A stretch of DNA of 64,000 nucleotides from Helianthus annuus (GCF_002127325.2 NC_035445.2:78954772-79018771); one strand, 5' to 3'. Counted from the first letter of the stretch, positions 10,252 through 22,488 are shown. Numbers and translations are program-made. Notes: a model not told the origin generated them from the letters alone.

Positions 10252-10916
10252 AATCATTTTTTGGGTGGTGATGTTAAAATTTGTAAGTTTTGGATTTGAT
10301 GAACTGTACATTTCATAAAAATAAGTACCTCTCAAATCTAAAATTTTCTAAAACTTATCTATCCTATGCATGTCTATTCTATATATTGTCTAAGACTCTT
10401 ACGTTGGAAACTTCTACGCGTGCACATGCATTAGTCAATACTTAATGTGTGACTCATACGTTCTACATCACACAACGTATGTCACATATCAAACGCAACA
10501 CTCATGCATTCACTATCTAACATGTACATATATAACACACACTCTATTTAGCCTATTCGTACAGTAACAAACACACAAATATGCACCAACAGGAGAGAAA
10601 AAAAGTAAAAAAAAATAAGACCTTAAAGGAACTTTGATAGCTTGTACTTTTGTGCTTCAGTTACTTGTATATTATCAGGACAATTCGATTTTTAATAAAT
10701 TTACGTCCAAACAATGATAAAAATAAACAAGTAGCAATTGTACATTCAAAATTTTATAAAACAATATATTTTATAAGTTTCTAGACCGAAGAAGGTAAGT
10801 GCGCCACGTGTGATAACCTGGTTATCTAAAAAACAAAACGGAAATTTAAAGTGTTATATCTCTATATAATAAAAATTTTAGATACCACCAATTTTGTACT
10901 TTATAATCAAATAAAA
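10252..10916. repeat. AT-rich repeat, diverged partial copy
   Basis: Contains a diverged version of the dispersed repeat (the ACCTTAAAGGAACTTTGATAG to GATAACCTGGTTA order at about 10620-10830 parallels 8840-9050 and 11570-11770). At 10861 the string TCTATATAATAAAAATTTTA resembles a Helitron 5' start. No coding region is seen. Confidence 0.4.
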
Positions 10917-11196
10917 GAGTAAATTACGATTTTGGCTACTGTGCTTATATCACTTTTATCCTTTTAGCCCCAATTTTTTTTTAACATCTGATCCCCCAAC
11001 GTCTTTTTTTCTAACCCTTTTGGCCCCAACGTCTTTTTTTCTAACCCTTTTGGCCCCTAACATTCAACGGATGGGGTTAGTGTTGGGGGCCAAAAGGGTT
11101 AATAAAAGACATTGGGGGCTCAGATGTTAAAAAAAAAAATTTGGGCTAAAAGGGTAAAAGTGATATAACCACAGAGGCCAAAATCGTAATTTACTC
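10917..11196. mobile_element. Mutator-like MITE (280 bp, 9-bp TSD)
   Basis: Long terminal inverted repeats starting GAGTAAATTACGATTTTGGC and ending in the complement. CAAATAAAA occurs at 10908-10916 and 11197-11205, a perfect 9-bp target duplication typical of Mutator-like elements. At 8172-8186 the related repeat carries the uninterrupted target sequence. A 37-bp unit (AACGTCTTTTTTTCTAACCC...) is tandemly repeated inside. No protein is encoded. Confidence 0.9.
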
Positions 11197-11205
11197 CAAA
11201 TAAAA

Positions 11206-11830
11206 AGTTAGTGTAATTTAAAAACAACGAAGACCCATCTACCTTTCTTAGGGGACTAATATGTTCTTAAAAAGTAGTGTTTTATGCATATTATAGGAGA
11301 AACTGTTAGCATCTTATTTTAATATCAACTAGTACACAAAATCCGCATGGTGTTATAGAGATGTTAAAATTTCAATGGATTAAATTTGACAACGTGTACA
11401 TTAGTATTCACATTGCGTAAAAAAATTCACATTGAGGTAAAAAAATAATTTCTGAATTTTAATTATAAAAATCACATTGAGATAAAAATAAGCATGTAGA
11501 AATGAATTTTAATTATAAAACACCATATTTCAAAGGTTGTAAAAGGAAAACTAAACTATAAAAAAAGAAACCTTAAAGTAGCTTTGACGACATTTGTATT
11601 TTGATTATTCGTACATTATCACAAAACTTTGTTTTGAATGAAAGTTACAAAAAACGCAAACACGTCACAAGGGTACAATTAGGATTTTATAAAACATAAC
11701 ATTTTAAATTTTATAACAGAAAAGAAAGACAAAGCAAAAAAATGTGAGTTAACTGCATATAATAAACCTGGTTGGTTAAAAAATGAAAAAAAAGGCAAAA
11801 GTTTAGGATCTAAAGTGAGGGACCATTTTC
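11206..11830 (-). repeat. AT-rich Helitron-like repeat, copy II
   Basis: Collinear with copy I (8168-9090) but without the Harbinger-like MITE. Includes ACTAGTACACAAAATCCGCATG at about 11328, whose minus strand gives a CTAGT end. No coding sequence. Confidence 0.5.
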
Positions 11831-12266
11831 ATTTAGAAAATGAATGAGTTCACAAACACTTACAAATCACAAATGAATTCAAACAAATGCTCATGTGTGC
11901 ATTAACAAACACAAACAAAATTTATGAACACAAATGAACATCCACGAACATATTTTCATTTTAGAATAAAATATTCATAATTCACACAAAGATCGCCAAG
12001 AATCCAACAAAAAAACAAATAAGCACTTAGCATAATTATCCAAACACAGATGACATAATTATTAGAAACATGATTAACACAAAATTAAGAAGTTTGTCGA
12101 GCTTTAACACAAATTGAAATTGAAATGATTAAATAAGGGATGTTGGGGGAGGCATATAAGAAAAGTAGATTTTCAATTTAAAAAAAAAAACAATAAAACA
12201 AACATACAACATATAAAAACCTTTAAATGAATGAACTCAAATGAACATAAATGAGGAGACATAAAT
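11831..12266. repeat. left part of a duplicated non-coding repeat (hAT-like remnant)
   Basis: Rich in ACAAATGAAC/TGAACAT motifs. The block from about 12070 (ATTAACACAAAATTAAGAAG) to 12260 recurs at 14975-15150, on the far side of the solo LTR, so a unit of about 250 bp was already tandemly duplicated when the LTR element inserted. Confidence 0.5.
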
Positions 12267-14907
12267 TGTCACACCCCAACCGATGGCGTAACATCGGATC
12301 AGGACGAGGACAAGATTGCTCAACACTTCATAATACTATTTGCGTCAATAATTAACAAACCAATTTCATTTCATTAATAATAATTCAAGTACAACAATTA
12401 AAATCAAAGTACAACAGTTAATTCGAAATACAATGAGTACAACAAGAAATAAAATACAACATAGTTCTCGAAACAAATACAACAATCTAACTAGATTTCT
12501 AACATGTGTATCTAGTCAACCCTACTAACTTTCATCAACGTCAACGTCATCAAGCTCCTGCAACATGTTCAGAGTATAGTTCAATAGAAAATGTATTGGC
12601 GAGTATACAAGTTTAATAATAGCATAATTATAAAAAGAGTTTAAATAATCAACATGGCATAATTGTTATCTAAGATTAACATGCGAATTGGCATATGTCT
12701 ATAAATGTCAACCCAAAGATTACCGCTAGCGTAATCCTATCATAGCAACGATAGGACCATTCTGTTTTAACTTAACATGACCACAAGACTACGGGCGGTG
12801 TGTTACTCCTATAGCGCTATACATGTTAAGGGGAGACTTGTACGAAGTTAATGACAAGTATACCACATAAGAATGTTCCAACACATATGAATCAGAGAAT
12901 AACGTATTAAGCATGTATGTATGAATTTCTGTTTGAGATTGCATAAAGTATGTGTGATTGTGTAAATTTCAATATGTAAACATGTTGCACCCAAAAGTGT
13001 AAAACGTAAAAAGGGTGTTCAAGTATACCTATGGTTTTGCAAATCTTCGTTTATTAATTCGTAATATGAGAAGTTTTTGAGGGCACTGGAACACCGAGGT
13101 CGCCCTACATTTGGACAAACGAAGGTGTGAGTCATTTGGAGTTTGAACAGAGGATTCGGATTTGGATTAAAGTATGAAAGTATAGGTATAAAAATACGAA
13201 AATATATCCCGTCTAAGCACTCGTCGTGACACTAAGTTACTGTGATTTCATGGGTCTTATTTTTCCCAATAAAATCAGCAACGAGGAACTCAGATTCGAG
13301 ATAAATGGAAAACTGAATGTGCAAAACACTGTCTTGTGCGAACTACTCTATTCTTGCGAACAGGTCCATTCGTGCGAATGGGATATTCCCATTCGTGCGA
13401 ACTAGCCTGTTTGTGCGAGAGTTCCCGTTCGAGACATTTTAACCATTAATCAGTTAACGTTACGTTCTGATATCGGTTTAAGATTTATATATGATACTTA
13501 TATGGTAATATTATTAACAGTCAAGTGAGTCATAGAGTTCACAGAAGTCATGTATGGAGGTATAAACCTCATTATATGTTTCACTAAAGCACAAGTTCGT
13601 TAAGATAGTTAACAAACCGGTTGGTCATGAATGTATAGAAAGTAAATAAATAAATTCCAAAAAGCCGAACAAGAACAACCCAGGCGTGTCATTCCCAACA
13701 TGGCAATTGTTGAAGGTGAAGCGGGGTTAACTTATTCTGGGTCTAGAAGACTGTTTGGGTGTTCGTTTGCAAGTCCAAGTTAGGCGGTGGAACTAGATTG
13801 GAAACCAAGGTTTTCATAGTTCACAATTCTGTTAAACCCAGATTCATCCATATTGAAGACGAGGATCTGAGATAGTCATTCAACACTTAGGAAATGCCAG
13901 AACGGGAGCAACAGAAGTCCTTCGCGCGATTGGTCTGGCCAGTCGTGCGATGCTCAGTCGCACGATTCGGCTAAGTTCATTCGTGCGAATGGTCCCTGTT
14001 TGGAACGAGTTGGTTCGGTTTTGTTTGAACAACCTCGTTTCTTGGCTGGAATCAACCTCAAGACTAACCCACAGCTATAGACTTAGCTTTTGAGCTCGGT
14101 AGGTTCTTGATTCTGCCAAGTTCAGAACAGAAAATGTTTTAAAAGCTTTAATCAAAAGTTTAAGGTCTTCACATTGGTCTCTAAGTGATGAGGTTTCACC
14201 TTAGACTGCCCAAGTAAGTATGTGAAATCCTCTCTAGAGATTATCTAAATGTTGAAGATTTGAAGATAAGTAAAAAGGTAGAAGGAAAGTAGAAGAAACA
14301 AGTATGAAAATGTAAAAAAAAGTGAGTTTGAACTCACTTAGGAGTTGCTGGAATGCTCTGCTGGTCGTGCACAAAGTCAGTAGTTGAGAGAATTTCAGGG
14401 TGAGTGGAAGGTGCGAAGTGGGGGGTGAAGGGTTGTATTTATAGATTGAAAGGAGTGTTTGGTGCGAGTTGAGGTTGGGACGAGTGGGCCCTTCGTGCGA
14501 GTGGGGGCATCCCTTCGCACGAAGAGGATGGTCCAGTTGCACAAAGGTTCAAGTTTGTCTGTTTTGCGTGTTTTAGCCGGTTTTAAGTGTTTTAAGCATA
14601 CAAGTGTAATGTATATGTATGATGTATAAAATAAAATGCATGTAAAAAAAACTAAGATTGCAAGTATATCAAGTATGAGTTTGCGTATTCGAGTATGTAT
14701 ATTTGTTTGCACGTATCACAATTATGTAATGAGTATGCATCAAGTATGCATAACACAATGTATAAAATGATGGAGTTATTTTATGATCAAAGCCTCGGAT
14801 TACAATGTTTGAAAAAGAAATATGAATAGAAAGAAATTACAAGTTTCTAAAAATAGAAATATAAACAGACTTTCTATAAGGAAAATACCAAAAAGTGAAG
14901 CGTTACA
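12267..14907 (-). mobile_element. solo LTR, chromovirus type (2641 bp, TSD TAAAT)
   Basis: On the minus strand it begins TGTAACGCTTCAC and ends GGTTGGGGTGTGACA. TAAAT flanks it on both sides (12262-12266 and 14908-14912), a 5-bp LTR-element duplication, and no internal region remains. It arose by LTR-LTR recombination. It carries the donor/partner/acceptor module (minus strand: donor block 13029-13023, partner 12608-12598, CAG at 12560-12558), the palindrome TATAGCGCTATA (12810-12821), and repeated TTCGTGCGAA-type palindromic motifs. Confidence 0.88.
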
Positions 14908-15304
14908 TAAATGAGCACATTACCGAATGTAAACGAAACGAACGAACTCAACATTTGTTCATGTTCATGATTAACACAAAATTAAGAAGTTTATTGAGCT
15001 TTAACACAAACTGAAATTGAAATGGTTAAATACGGGATGTTGGGGGAGGCATATAATATAAGTATATTTTCAATTTTTAAAAAACAAAAAACAATAAAAC
15101 AAACGTACAACATATAAAAACCTTTGAATGAATGAACTCAAATGAACATAAATGAGCACATTACCGAACGTAAACGAATCGAACGAACTCAACATTTGTT
15201 CATGTTAGTTCCTTTAGTTAAGTTAAACGAACAAAATTTCTTGTTTGTATTCATTCATTTATTAAACTAAACGAACTTTTCGCCGAACTTAGTTTGTTTA
15301 CAGC
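14908..15304. repeat. right part of the duplicated repeat, ending like a hAT terminus
   Basis: Continues the repeat seen left of the solo LTR. Many GTTCA/TGAAC/ACGAAC motifs lead to TTTACAGCCCTA at about 15298-15309, the kind of end found in the hAT elements here. A matching TAGGGCTG start with an 8-bp duplication was not located, so the element is truncated. Confidence 0.4.
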
Positions 15305-15460
15305 CCTAGTTAGTGTAATTTAAAAACAACCATGTCCCATGTACCCTTATTAGGAGGCACCATGTTCTTAAAAAGTAGTGTTTTACGGATATGATGGAAG
15401 AAACAATTAGCATCTTATTTTAATATCAACTAGTACACGAAATCCGCGTGATGCCATCAT
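15305..15460 (-). repeat. AT-rich Helitron-like repeat, copy III fragment
   Basis: Repeats the order GTTAGTGTAATTTAAAAACA, ATGTTCTTAAAAAGTAGTG, TAGCATCTTATTTTAATATC, ACTAGTACACGAAATCCGCG found in copies I and II, then stops at a CAT-repeat tract. Confidence 0.55.
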
Positions 15461-15720
15461 CATCATCATCATACTTAGTATATCCCACCAATAGCAAAGC
15501 TAAGGTAGGATCTGAGGAGGGTGAGATGTAGATAACCTTACCTCTGCCCCGTAGGAATAGAGAGGCTGCTTCCAATGAGACCACCGGCTCGGTAGTAGTT
15601 TTGCATCAAGCCTTGGACATAAGACACATAATACTCAGCAATTGAGACAAACGCCGATTAGTGCATGTACCCCCTTGTCTTTCGGCTATCAACGCCACCA
15701 CATGATCCATGATTAACCAT
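15461..15720 (-). mobile_element. SINE-like retroposon
   Basis: A (CAT)n tract at 15456-15473 is followed by a compact conserved sequence including AGCAAAGCTAAGGTAGGATC and TAGAGAGGCTGCTTCCAATG. On the minus strand this reads as a short body ending in a (ATG)n tail, as plant SINEs do. The motif set is one I recognise from asterid SINE-like repeats, but family assignment is from memory. No clear target duplication was resolved. Confidence 0.5.
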
Positions 15721-15833
15721 CCCCCTCTTTTAACGTTATTTTCACGAAATTAGTAAGATAACGTTAAAATTAGTGCACTTTCACTTTTGCCCCCGGAGTT
15801 TGATTTAATCTTTGATATACTTATTAAATCAAA

Positions 15834-16018
15834 CTCTGTCGAAATCAATACACGGAACCGTTGTGCAACTGGACCATCCTCTTTGATATCTTTGCGTATT
15901 GTTCACACTCTCGCACGGTTTGTATCGTAACGTGGATTCCGCACTCGTTACGGCATCCGAAACAAGAAATCATCGTAGTCCGACGATCCGTATCGGGACC
16001 TACAAGTGGTATCAGAGC
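15834..16018 (+). repeat. truncated 5' LTR end of SIRE element and tRNA primer site
   Basis: Collinear with the end of the 3' LTR (40667-40816): GAAATCAATACACGGAACC, then TTTGCGTATTGTTC and CGGCATCCGAAACAAGAAAT, up to GGGACCTACA (LTR end, 16004). TGGTATCAGAGC at 16007-16018 is complementary to the 3' end of initiator tRNA-Met, the usual primer site. Only about 170 of roughly 700 LTR bases remain; the left part is lost. Confidence 0.8.
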
Positions 16019-16081
16019 GTAAGGCTCAATTTCTTGTTGAAAACCGAGTTCGTGGTGAGGTTTATTGAGAGGTTTTTGAAG

Positions 16082-16137
16082 TTAAGATAGTTAACAAACC
16101 GGTTGGTCATGAATGTACAGAAAGTAAATAAATAAAT
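16082..16137 (+). repeat. 56-bp copy of a solo-LTR segment (filler DNA)
   Basis: TTAAGATAGTTAACAAACCG and the following bases match 13600-13655, inside the minus-strand solo LTR, with one difference. It lies between the two copies of the duplicated LTR end, so it looks like template-copied filler from double-strand-break repair. Confidence 0.8.
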
Positions 16138-16138
16138 A

Positions 16139-16375
16139 CAGTTGGTCATGACCAACTGGACCGTTAATCTTTGATATTTTTGCGTATTGTTCATTCTCTC
16201 TCGCTCGGTTTGTATCGTAACGTGGATTCCGCACTCGTTACGGCATCCAAAACAAGAAATCATTGTAGTCCGACGATCCATATCGGGACCTACAAGTGGT
16301 GGTATCAAAGCGTAAGGCTCGATTTCTTGTTGAAAACCGAGTTCGTGGTGAGGTTTATTGAGAGGTTTTTGAAGT
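16139..16375 (+). repeat. second copy of LTR end and primer site
   Basis: Repeats about 15867-16076 with substitutions: the LTR end is at 16294 and the primer site is altered to TGGTATCAAAGC (16300-16311) after an extra GTG. It starts with a 20-nt perfect palindrome (16139-16158) made at the junction. Confidence 0.8.
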
Positions 16376-17056
16376 TTTCTTGGATAAAATCTTAAAACCC
16401 AGGTTATGTGTTAAAAAATTATGAATTAAAACCTCAGATTCGGATGTTATTTGATTTTATTCTTGGTTAAAACTTGTTAAAACAGCTGAAGATAATCGAA
16501 AATATCATTTTCTGTCGATTTTTGAAGTTAAAACACGATTCACCATTTTTTCCGGCATTCTTGATTATTTCAAGCCCAGTTTTTATGATAACCCACAATC
16601 AAGCTCACATAAAACAGAAGTTGAACAAAAGGCCCAATGTGTTTCAGCAATTACTAAATAACTATTTGGATTGTGTACATCAACGTTCACCAACTTAACA
16701 GACCACTGTAGTTACTTGTAGCATATCACTTAAGTGCCCATTCGCCTGTTTGTTTGGGTTGGTTTATATTTCTAATTTGACCAGCCCACCATCATCTATT
16801 TAGTATCCTCACATCATTTTTGCTTAGAGCTCATCCCAGCAGAATCGTGTAATGTTAATTAAAAGCCCACTTTTAGATATCCATATAATTCTTCTCTAAA
16901 CTTTCTAAGTCCATTATTAAAACTATCGAAGGCTTTAATATTTAAATTTAAAGCCCACTATCTCAAGATCCATCATATTTTATTATAAGCCAACATAATA
17001 TTTTTAAGACCCACTATTGTTTTTAAATCCCATTTCATTTAATAGAAAAGCGTTTT
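16376..17056 (+). other. SIRE 5' leader, no coding region seen
   Basis: AT-rich sequence between the primer site and the recognisable gag. The N-terminal part of a copia gag is expected here but is not detectable; it is either deleted or replaced. Confidence 0.4.
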
Positions 17057-17881
17057 ATGTTGAAATTGTCAAGAATGTCAATGATGGTGAGTCTCCAGCA
17101 AGGAAATGATGATAGTTCCGGATATGGCGGGAGTTCAGATGAAGAATATTCAAGTTCAAGCGCGGATGGATTAGAAGGTCCATCGAGAGAGGTTGTTGAT
17201 TCTGAGGCAAATGGGTTGATGTCTGAGGATGAATCCAGTCAGGTAAGTGTCGATAACTCTATTTGTTCTAAGTGTGTTAAATGCAATAAATGTTCTGATT
17301 TAGAAGGTAAACGGTCTGAGTTAGAAAGTAAATTTGAATTCGCATTTAACCACAATCAACACTTGTTTGTCGACCTTTTAAAATGCACAGAGACATGGTT
17401 TTAAAACGATATGAAAAGGAATTTAAAATCATCATTGAAACCTTAAAGAAAGACGTTTATAAGTTAACGAAAACTGTTTCGAGAAAGCAAACAACCATTA
17501 ACAATTACATTAACATGCTCGAGGAAACGAAAAAGGAATTATCCTGTGTAAAGTGTGAAATTGATGCGATCCAACTTAAGTTGGATAGCTAGCTATCTCG
17601 CGTTACGTGTTGGATCACATTATAGACATACAAAAGAAGAAAGGTAATGTCAAATGCATTGGGTATCAAAAGTGTCCTCCGCCGATAAGACACAATTATC
17701 CCAAGCTGCCTGATGAGGAGGATATGCCTCATTTTGAGCCATTGGTTTCTTTAGACATCGAGGAAGTCGCAACTGGACTCAGATTCAAAAAGGACATATC
17801 CTCCAATCAAGCTCAATCAGCTGATGTCAAAGATTCCACAACCGCACAAAATCAGGATCATCCAGTCGTTGTTGAGGATTA
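17057..17881 (+). pseudogene. SIRE gag, N-terminal surviving part
   Basis: Three overlapping frames (17057-17404, 17383-17592, 17607-17881) give a typical SIRE gag central region: an acidic Ser-rich stretch (SSDEEYSSSSADG), a Cys-rich CSKCVKCNKC segment, a coiled-coil-like Lys/Glu-rich segment (KEFKIIIETLKKDVYKLTKT) and DHIIDIQKKKGNVKC. Frameshifts near 17395 and 17595 (a CTAGCTAG duplication) break it. It stops at the solo LTR at 17883 and resumes at 20320 with DSSDDESNED in the same sense. Confidence 0.8.
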
Positions 17882-17882
17882 T

Positions 17883-20319
17883 TGTCACACCGTGATTTCC
17901 CGGTGGCCCAGACTTGGGGTGTATATGTGACAAATTGATATAAATATTCACAATAACACAACGGAAGTCTTGGGAGTATAAAATAATTATTACAAAATAC
18001 AATTGTCCGAAAGTTCAAAATAATATACAACCAAAGTGTTTAAAAGATCCACAGGCGGATCGGATAATAAATAATTACATAAAAGACCACTAGGCTTCTT
18101 GCATGGAGTTGCGAATTCCACTAAGCAATTACCGGACAACTTCGAGCTTATTTACTTACTTTGCAACATGCGCTTAGTCTTTTGAAGATACGTCAGTTTA
18201 CACTGGTAAATACAAATAACCGACACATTTTGAAAATATTTGAAAAATGGTTTTATATACCATTTGTTATATCAATTTTCATAAATAACTTGGGACAAAC
18301 TATATCTCTTGTTATCAATATTACATGCTTGTCAATATATATGGGACCCAGAACTAAACTCCGGGACATGATTAACCGACACACCACTTTAACTCATAAA
18401 GGGTATCCCCATAAAATGGTAAGAAAATATTTTACCATAGCATTAGCATCTGTCGGGTGTATGCCTACACCCCGTGCTTAAGTCGTGGTCACTTGCAATT
18501 AAATGAGCCGAGGATATCCAGGACATGGTCACATTAACCCCCAATGTTTAAGTTATCAAGCAATACGTATTAAAACGGGTTAATCGGCATAATAGGTCAT
18601 TGATCCCATACCCGATCAAGCGGTAATAATTTACCGTAACCCAAGCCCGTATAAGGAAAATATGTTAAGAGTATTTACCTGGCTTAAATCTTTACAATCC
18701 AAAGATATATATATATAAGCACAACCGTTCAAACAAAACAACTAATCAAGGTTGCAATTTCCTGGACGCCCTTAGTCTGGAATGAATGGAATAATAATCC
18801 ACTAGAATGTTAACGGGTCCTATTCAAGTCATAGACTTGGACCGGTTAACTAATATAAAAACTGTACGGTTGGCTAGATTAGCGGTGACCTGATAGAATG
18901 TGATTGAACGCTCACAAGTACTATGAATTGTATAATATGGGGCAAACAATAACGCATTCTAATTAGAAGTGAATTTGAAGGAATTTGACCCAATTCGTAT
19001 GCGCATAGGCAGTATCAGGTGATCGGATGAGTCATTGTCAAGTTCATTATGCCAAAACATGTTTAATATGTTACCACATCAGTAAGTATTCCAAATTGTA
19101 AGTTCATTACGGTTTAAAACCATTTTATGCTCAAAAGGGCATTTTCGGTATTTTTAAGGCATAATACATGAACTTGCATAAAACCGACAACTGATTATGA
19201 TCAAATGGTATAACCTCAGAGGGTTATTCCATACATTATATGATCATAATGCAACTTCAAATTAGTAGCTAACTTAGCTAAAACGGGTTAGAATTGGAAG
19301 TCAAAGCAGAAGTCAAACTGCTTGACTTTCAATTGCAAACCGGACTATAAGCGGGAAATGATGTGTTGAACATGTTTTAACATGTTCTAATATGTTATAT
19401 CAATTGATATAATGTTAAAAATATGTGTTTAGATACTTAGAATTTCATTTTATACATTTTTTGAAAAACTGCGTTTTGACTTTCATTTTAATATAACTTT
19501 GACCCGTCATTTGACCAACTTAACGTGATCTTCAGGAGGTTCCCTCAGAGGGGATTATTACCTACCTTATTACAATCCCGTAGCTATGGTCGATTCGAAC
19601 ATTGGCTTGACCGTAACGGTCTTAACCGAAAGTCAAAGCAAAAGTCATTTTTCTTGACTTTCGGCTAATAACTTAGCCTAGAAAAGAAAAGAGCTATGAA
19701 AGAATACTTACAAGTGTTCTAGGAGGAATAAGAACTCAGTAGGAGGCCTCTATAGATCAGGAGCAATCTCCAAGAGTGATAGAGAAGAAAAAGTATGAAT
19801 GAGCAGGGAAAATATATGAACTATGGGGTCTATTTATACTTGAAATGTGATCATAGGATCATGCCAAGTGTTGGCATTGATCCTTAGATGATTCCAGGTG
19901 TGTTGTGATGTGTTTGAACCAGATTTAGTGTGGCATTTCACGAATACATGGCATAACATGCAGGCTGCTATGGCAGACTTCCATTTCTGCTCGCTACACC
20001 CCTTACGGTCCGTAAGGGGTGGCAGCTTATGGTCCGTAAGGACCCTTCGCGCCCACTCTTTTAAACTCCTTACGATTCGTAAGGTAATAAACCATTCGGT
20101 CCGTAACCGACTGCCAGAAACAATGTAATATTTACCTTACCGTCCATAAGGGTCACTTAGAGGCCAAATTTTTGGTATGTTGACACAATTAGTCCCTCCA
20201 CATACAATCTTCCACTATTTTACACATTTAGTCCCTCTCATCCAAATAACTTGGCATATGTGAGAGTTGATTGGACACGTGTTGCCATTTAATTTGATAT
20301 GAATTTTCGAGGTGTTACA
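17883..20319 (-). mobile_element. solo LTR, chromovirus type, inserted in SIRE gag (2437 bp)
   Basis: On the minus strand it begins TGTAACACCTCG and ends CACGGTGTGACA. It splits the gag frame: EDYC on the left continues as CDSSDDE on the right. A perfect 5-bp duplication is not seen: ATTAT on the left against ATTGT on the right, probably ATTATTGT after loss of three bases. It carries the donor/partner module (GGTAAATAC at minus 18679-18671, GTATTTACC at minus 18213-18205) and near-palindromic CTTACGGTCCGTAAG repeats at about 19998-20110. Confidence 0.82.
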
Positions 20320-21359
20320 ATTGTGATAGTTCGGACGATGAGTCGAATGAGGATGGACATAAGCAGTCAAACACGGCGACAAAAGAGACACACATACCTC
20401 TCGATAATCATATTCTCTGTGATCCTCCAACCAAACCGTGTGTGACTGCTCCTGTCAAGAGTGCTGAAGCTTATGTTGAAAAGTGTGATAGCGTGAACTT
20501 TCTTTACACGTTGATTGGTTCTGATAAAATCTATTCAGATAAGGTTTTCCCAATCAAAAATGTCAAGCAACCATTGATTGACAAAGTGTTTGAGGATTCA
20601 ACCAGTAAGTTTTTGGGAAAGTCGAGCCCGAGAGTTGTGGTAACTCAGGGTGCTCCTATCCCAAAAGCCAAAGTTCGGAAACAATGTGGAAATCGAAAAC
20701 TTTCAGATCAACAAAAGCAAAATCATGCAAATCAAGGAAAGAGAAAGGGCAAAAGAGCTCAGGACGAGATGAAGTTTCAAAAGATAAACTTCTTGAAGTC
20801 TCGGGGGACTGATAAAATTGAAACTTTCAAAAACAAATCCAACATGGATTTTGTTAAACAAGTTCAAATTTTAAAAAGAAACAGTCAGAACAACTACACA
20901 CAACACACAAACTGTTGTTATGTAGGACCAAGTACTTCGAGATCACGAAGTTCATCATCAAGTTTTGACTGTCCTGATACTCCAAAGTTTATTGAGAGGA
21001 AATCATGCTTTGAATGCGGTGAGTACAGACACATTGTCAGAAACTGTCCATATCTGACCAAAGGAAAGGAAAAGTTTGATGCCCCCCGTGGTAAACGTTA
21101 CCATACAAGATCTGTTTCACCAAAACAGGACACTCTTCTTGTTAAACAAATAGAAATGAAACAAAGAAAGAAACAAAGAAATGAAGTTGAAAAGGTTTTA
21201 GAACCGAAGGTTGTCCAAACACAATCTGATAAACAAAATGTTAAAAATGGCACCCAAACACAGATTTGGAAACCAAAACTGGTAATTGTTTCAGGGGGAG
21301 ATCAATCAATTCCGAATCATCGGGAAATCGAAGTCACAATTCTCGATGATGCTGGATGA
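20320..21359 (+). pseudogene. SIRE gag, C-terminal part with zinc knuckle
   Basis: An open frame from 20320 through 21359 continues gag after the solo LTR. Features: a highly basic segment (KRKGKRAQDE), FVKQVQILKRN, and one CCHC zinc knuckle, CFECGEYRHIVRNC, at about 21007-21048, then a basic tail ending with TGA at 21357. Copia gag proteins coat RNA and carry a single knuckle in this position. This half is intact, but the gene as a whole is broken by the insertion and by upstream frameshifts. Confidence 0.85.
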
Positions 21360-21401
21360 CCCAAGTTAACGAAGGCTTAGGCCCCCCTCTCCAACTGATC
21401 T

Positions 21402-22247
21402 TTAAGTGAGTGTGCAGGGTGTTCCAAAAGGAACTATTGATAGTCGTAGGATTATTGATAATGGAGCATCCAGCACCTGATCGGCAACATGAGCCTCTGA
21501 CACAATGTTAAATCTAGGAGAATATTGTTGCCTTTGATGGAGAGAAGAAAAGAAGAAAATGTCCGATGAAGGAATGATGACGAAAGAAGTTGAAAACTTC
21601 GACACGATGGAAAATGTGCCAAAATTTGATTCTTATGGTTTTGATCGGGTCAAAAGGAAAGATTCCAATGAAATGTACGCGCCTGCAGCACGTCTGAAAC
21701 TTTTCAAAGATTCAAGGCGTATTCTTCTCACAAGAAGTTTAAGACTTTCAAGATGAACGTGCAGTGTACATTTCTCTACGGTGTGTTGAAGAAAAATTGT
21801 TTGTTGAACAAACCAACTGGGTGTGCGGATACCTTGGAGTGGATTGAGCAACCGCACACTACTTCTCAATGAGGAAGACGAAGACCTTTACTGGTGCAAA
21901 AATATGTGGAAGACAGCATGTATGGATCGACCAATGATGATGTGTACAAGCTTACCCACATGCTCAGTTATTTGAAGGGTTTTTAAGACACCGGTCGTTT
22001 ATACCCTAATATTAATAACTTCGACTTAAATGCTAATAGTGATTTCGTTAACGGTACCTACAAAATTGATCTTGAAGTCCACACCGGGTAGATATCCAAT
22101 GTGGGGGAGCACTCAGATACCTGTTATTGCATGAAGCAGTTGCAAGATTACGGTTTTGATTTTCTAATCTCTCGTATCTTTGTCGATATTTAAGCTGATT
22201 TGCGAATTACTAACATCTTGTATAGCACTCCTTGGCCAGACACGTTG
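21402..22247 (+). pseudogene. degraded SIRE pol (protease, RT and RNase H remnants)
   Basis: Translated pieces in shifting frames match copia pol in order: RRIIDNGASS near 21440 (protease active-site region, normally DSGAS); YAPAARL near 21679 and CTFLYGVLKK near 21768 (RT); YVEDSMYGSTND near 21904 (RT, where YVDD is expected); YGFDFLISRIFVDI near 22152 (RNase H). The short spacing means the integrase and most of RT are deleted. The sequence breaks at the Athila insertion and resumes at 35607. Confidence 0.7.
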
Positions 22248-22252
22248 ATCTC

Positions 22253-22488
22253 TGATGTGTGGTAAAATACACATATTTGTCCCGTGTAAATTGTATAATT
22301 TTTGTATAGTTTTTATTTGTTTTTATTTAGTTTTAGTATTATATTACATTATTTTGTGTTTTGCTAGGTTCTGGTGTAAATGGAGCAAAAAAGAGTAATA
22401 AAGAAATATCCAGCTAGTTGAGTAGAGTAGACCGCCAGGAACCGAATAAATATCCAGCTAGTTGAGTAGAGTAGACCGCCAGGAACCA
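22253..22488 (+). repeat. Athila 5' LTR remnant with short duplication
   Basis: Matches 25177-25374 of the 3' LTR with a handful of differences in about 195 bp, then repeats AATATCCAGCTAGTTGAGTA-type sequence (22405-22443 and 22449-22487). About 1.85 kb of LTR, the primer site and the N-terminus of gag are missing. Confidence 0.8.

Noticed and set aside
13340..14525. TTCGTGCGAA repeats as a CRISPR array
   Set aside because: Spacing and spacers are irregular, the organism is a plant, and the repeats are inside an LTR.
16003..16020. TGGTATCAGAGC as part of a tRNA gene
   Set aside because: It is only the 12-nt primer site next to an LTR end; no cloverleaf surrounds it.
17883..20319. Perfect 5-bp target duplication for the solo LTR in gag
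   Set aside because: The flanks read ATTAT and ATTGT. I could not confirm a clean duplication and only infer a 3-bp loss.
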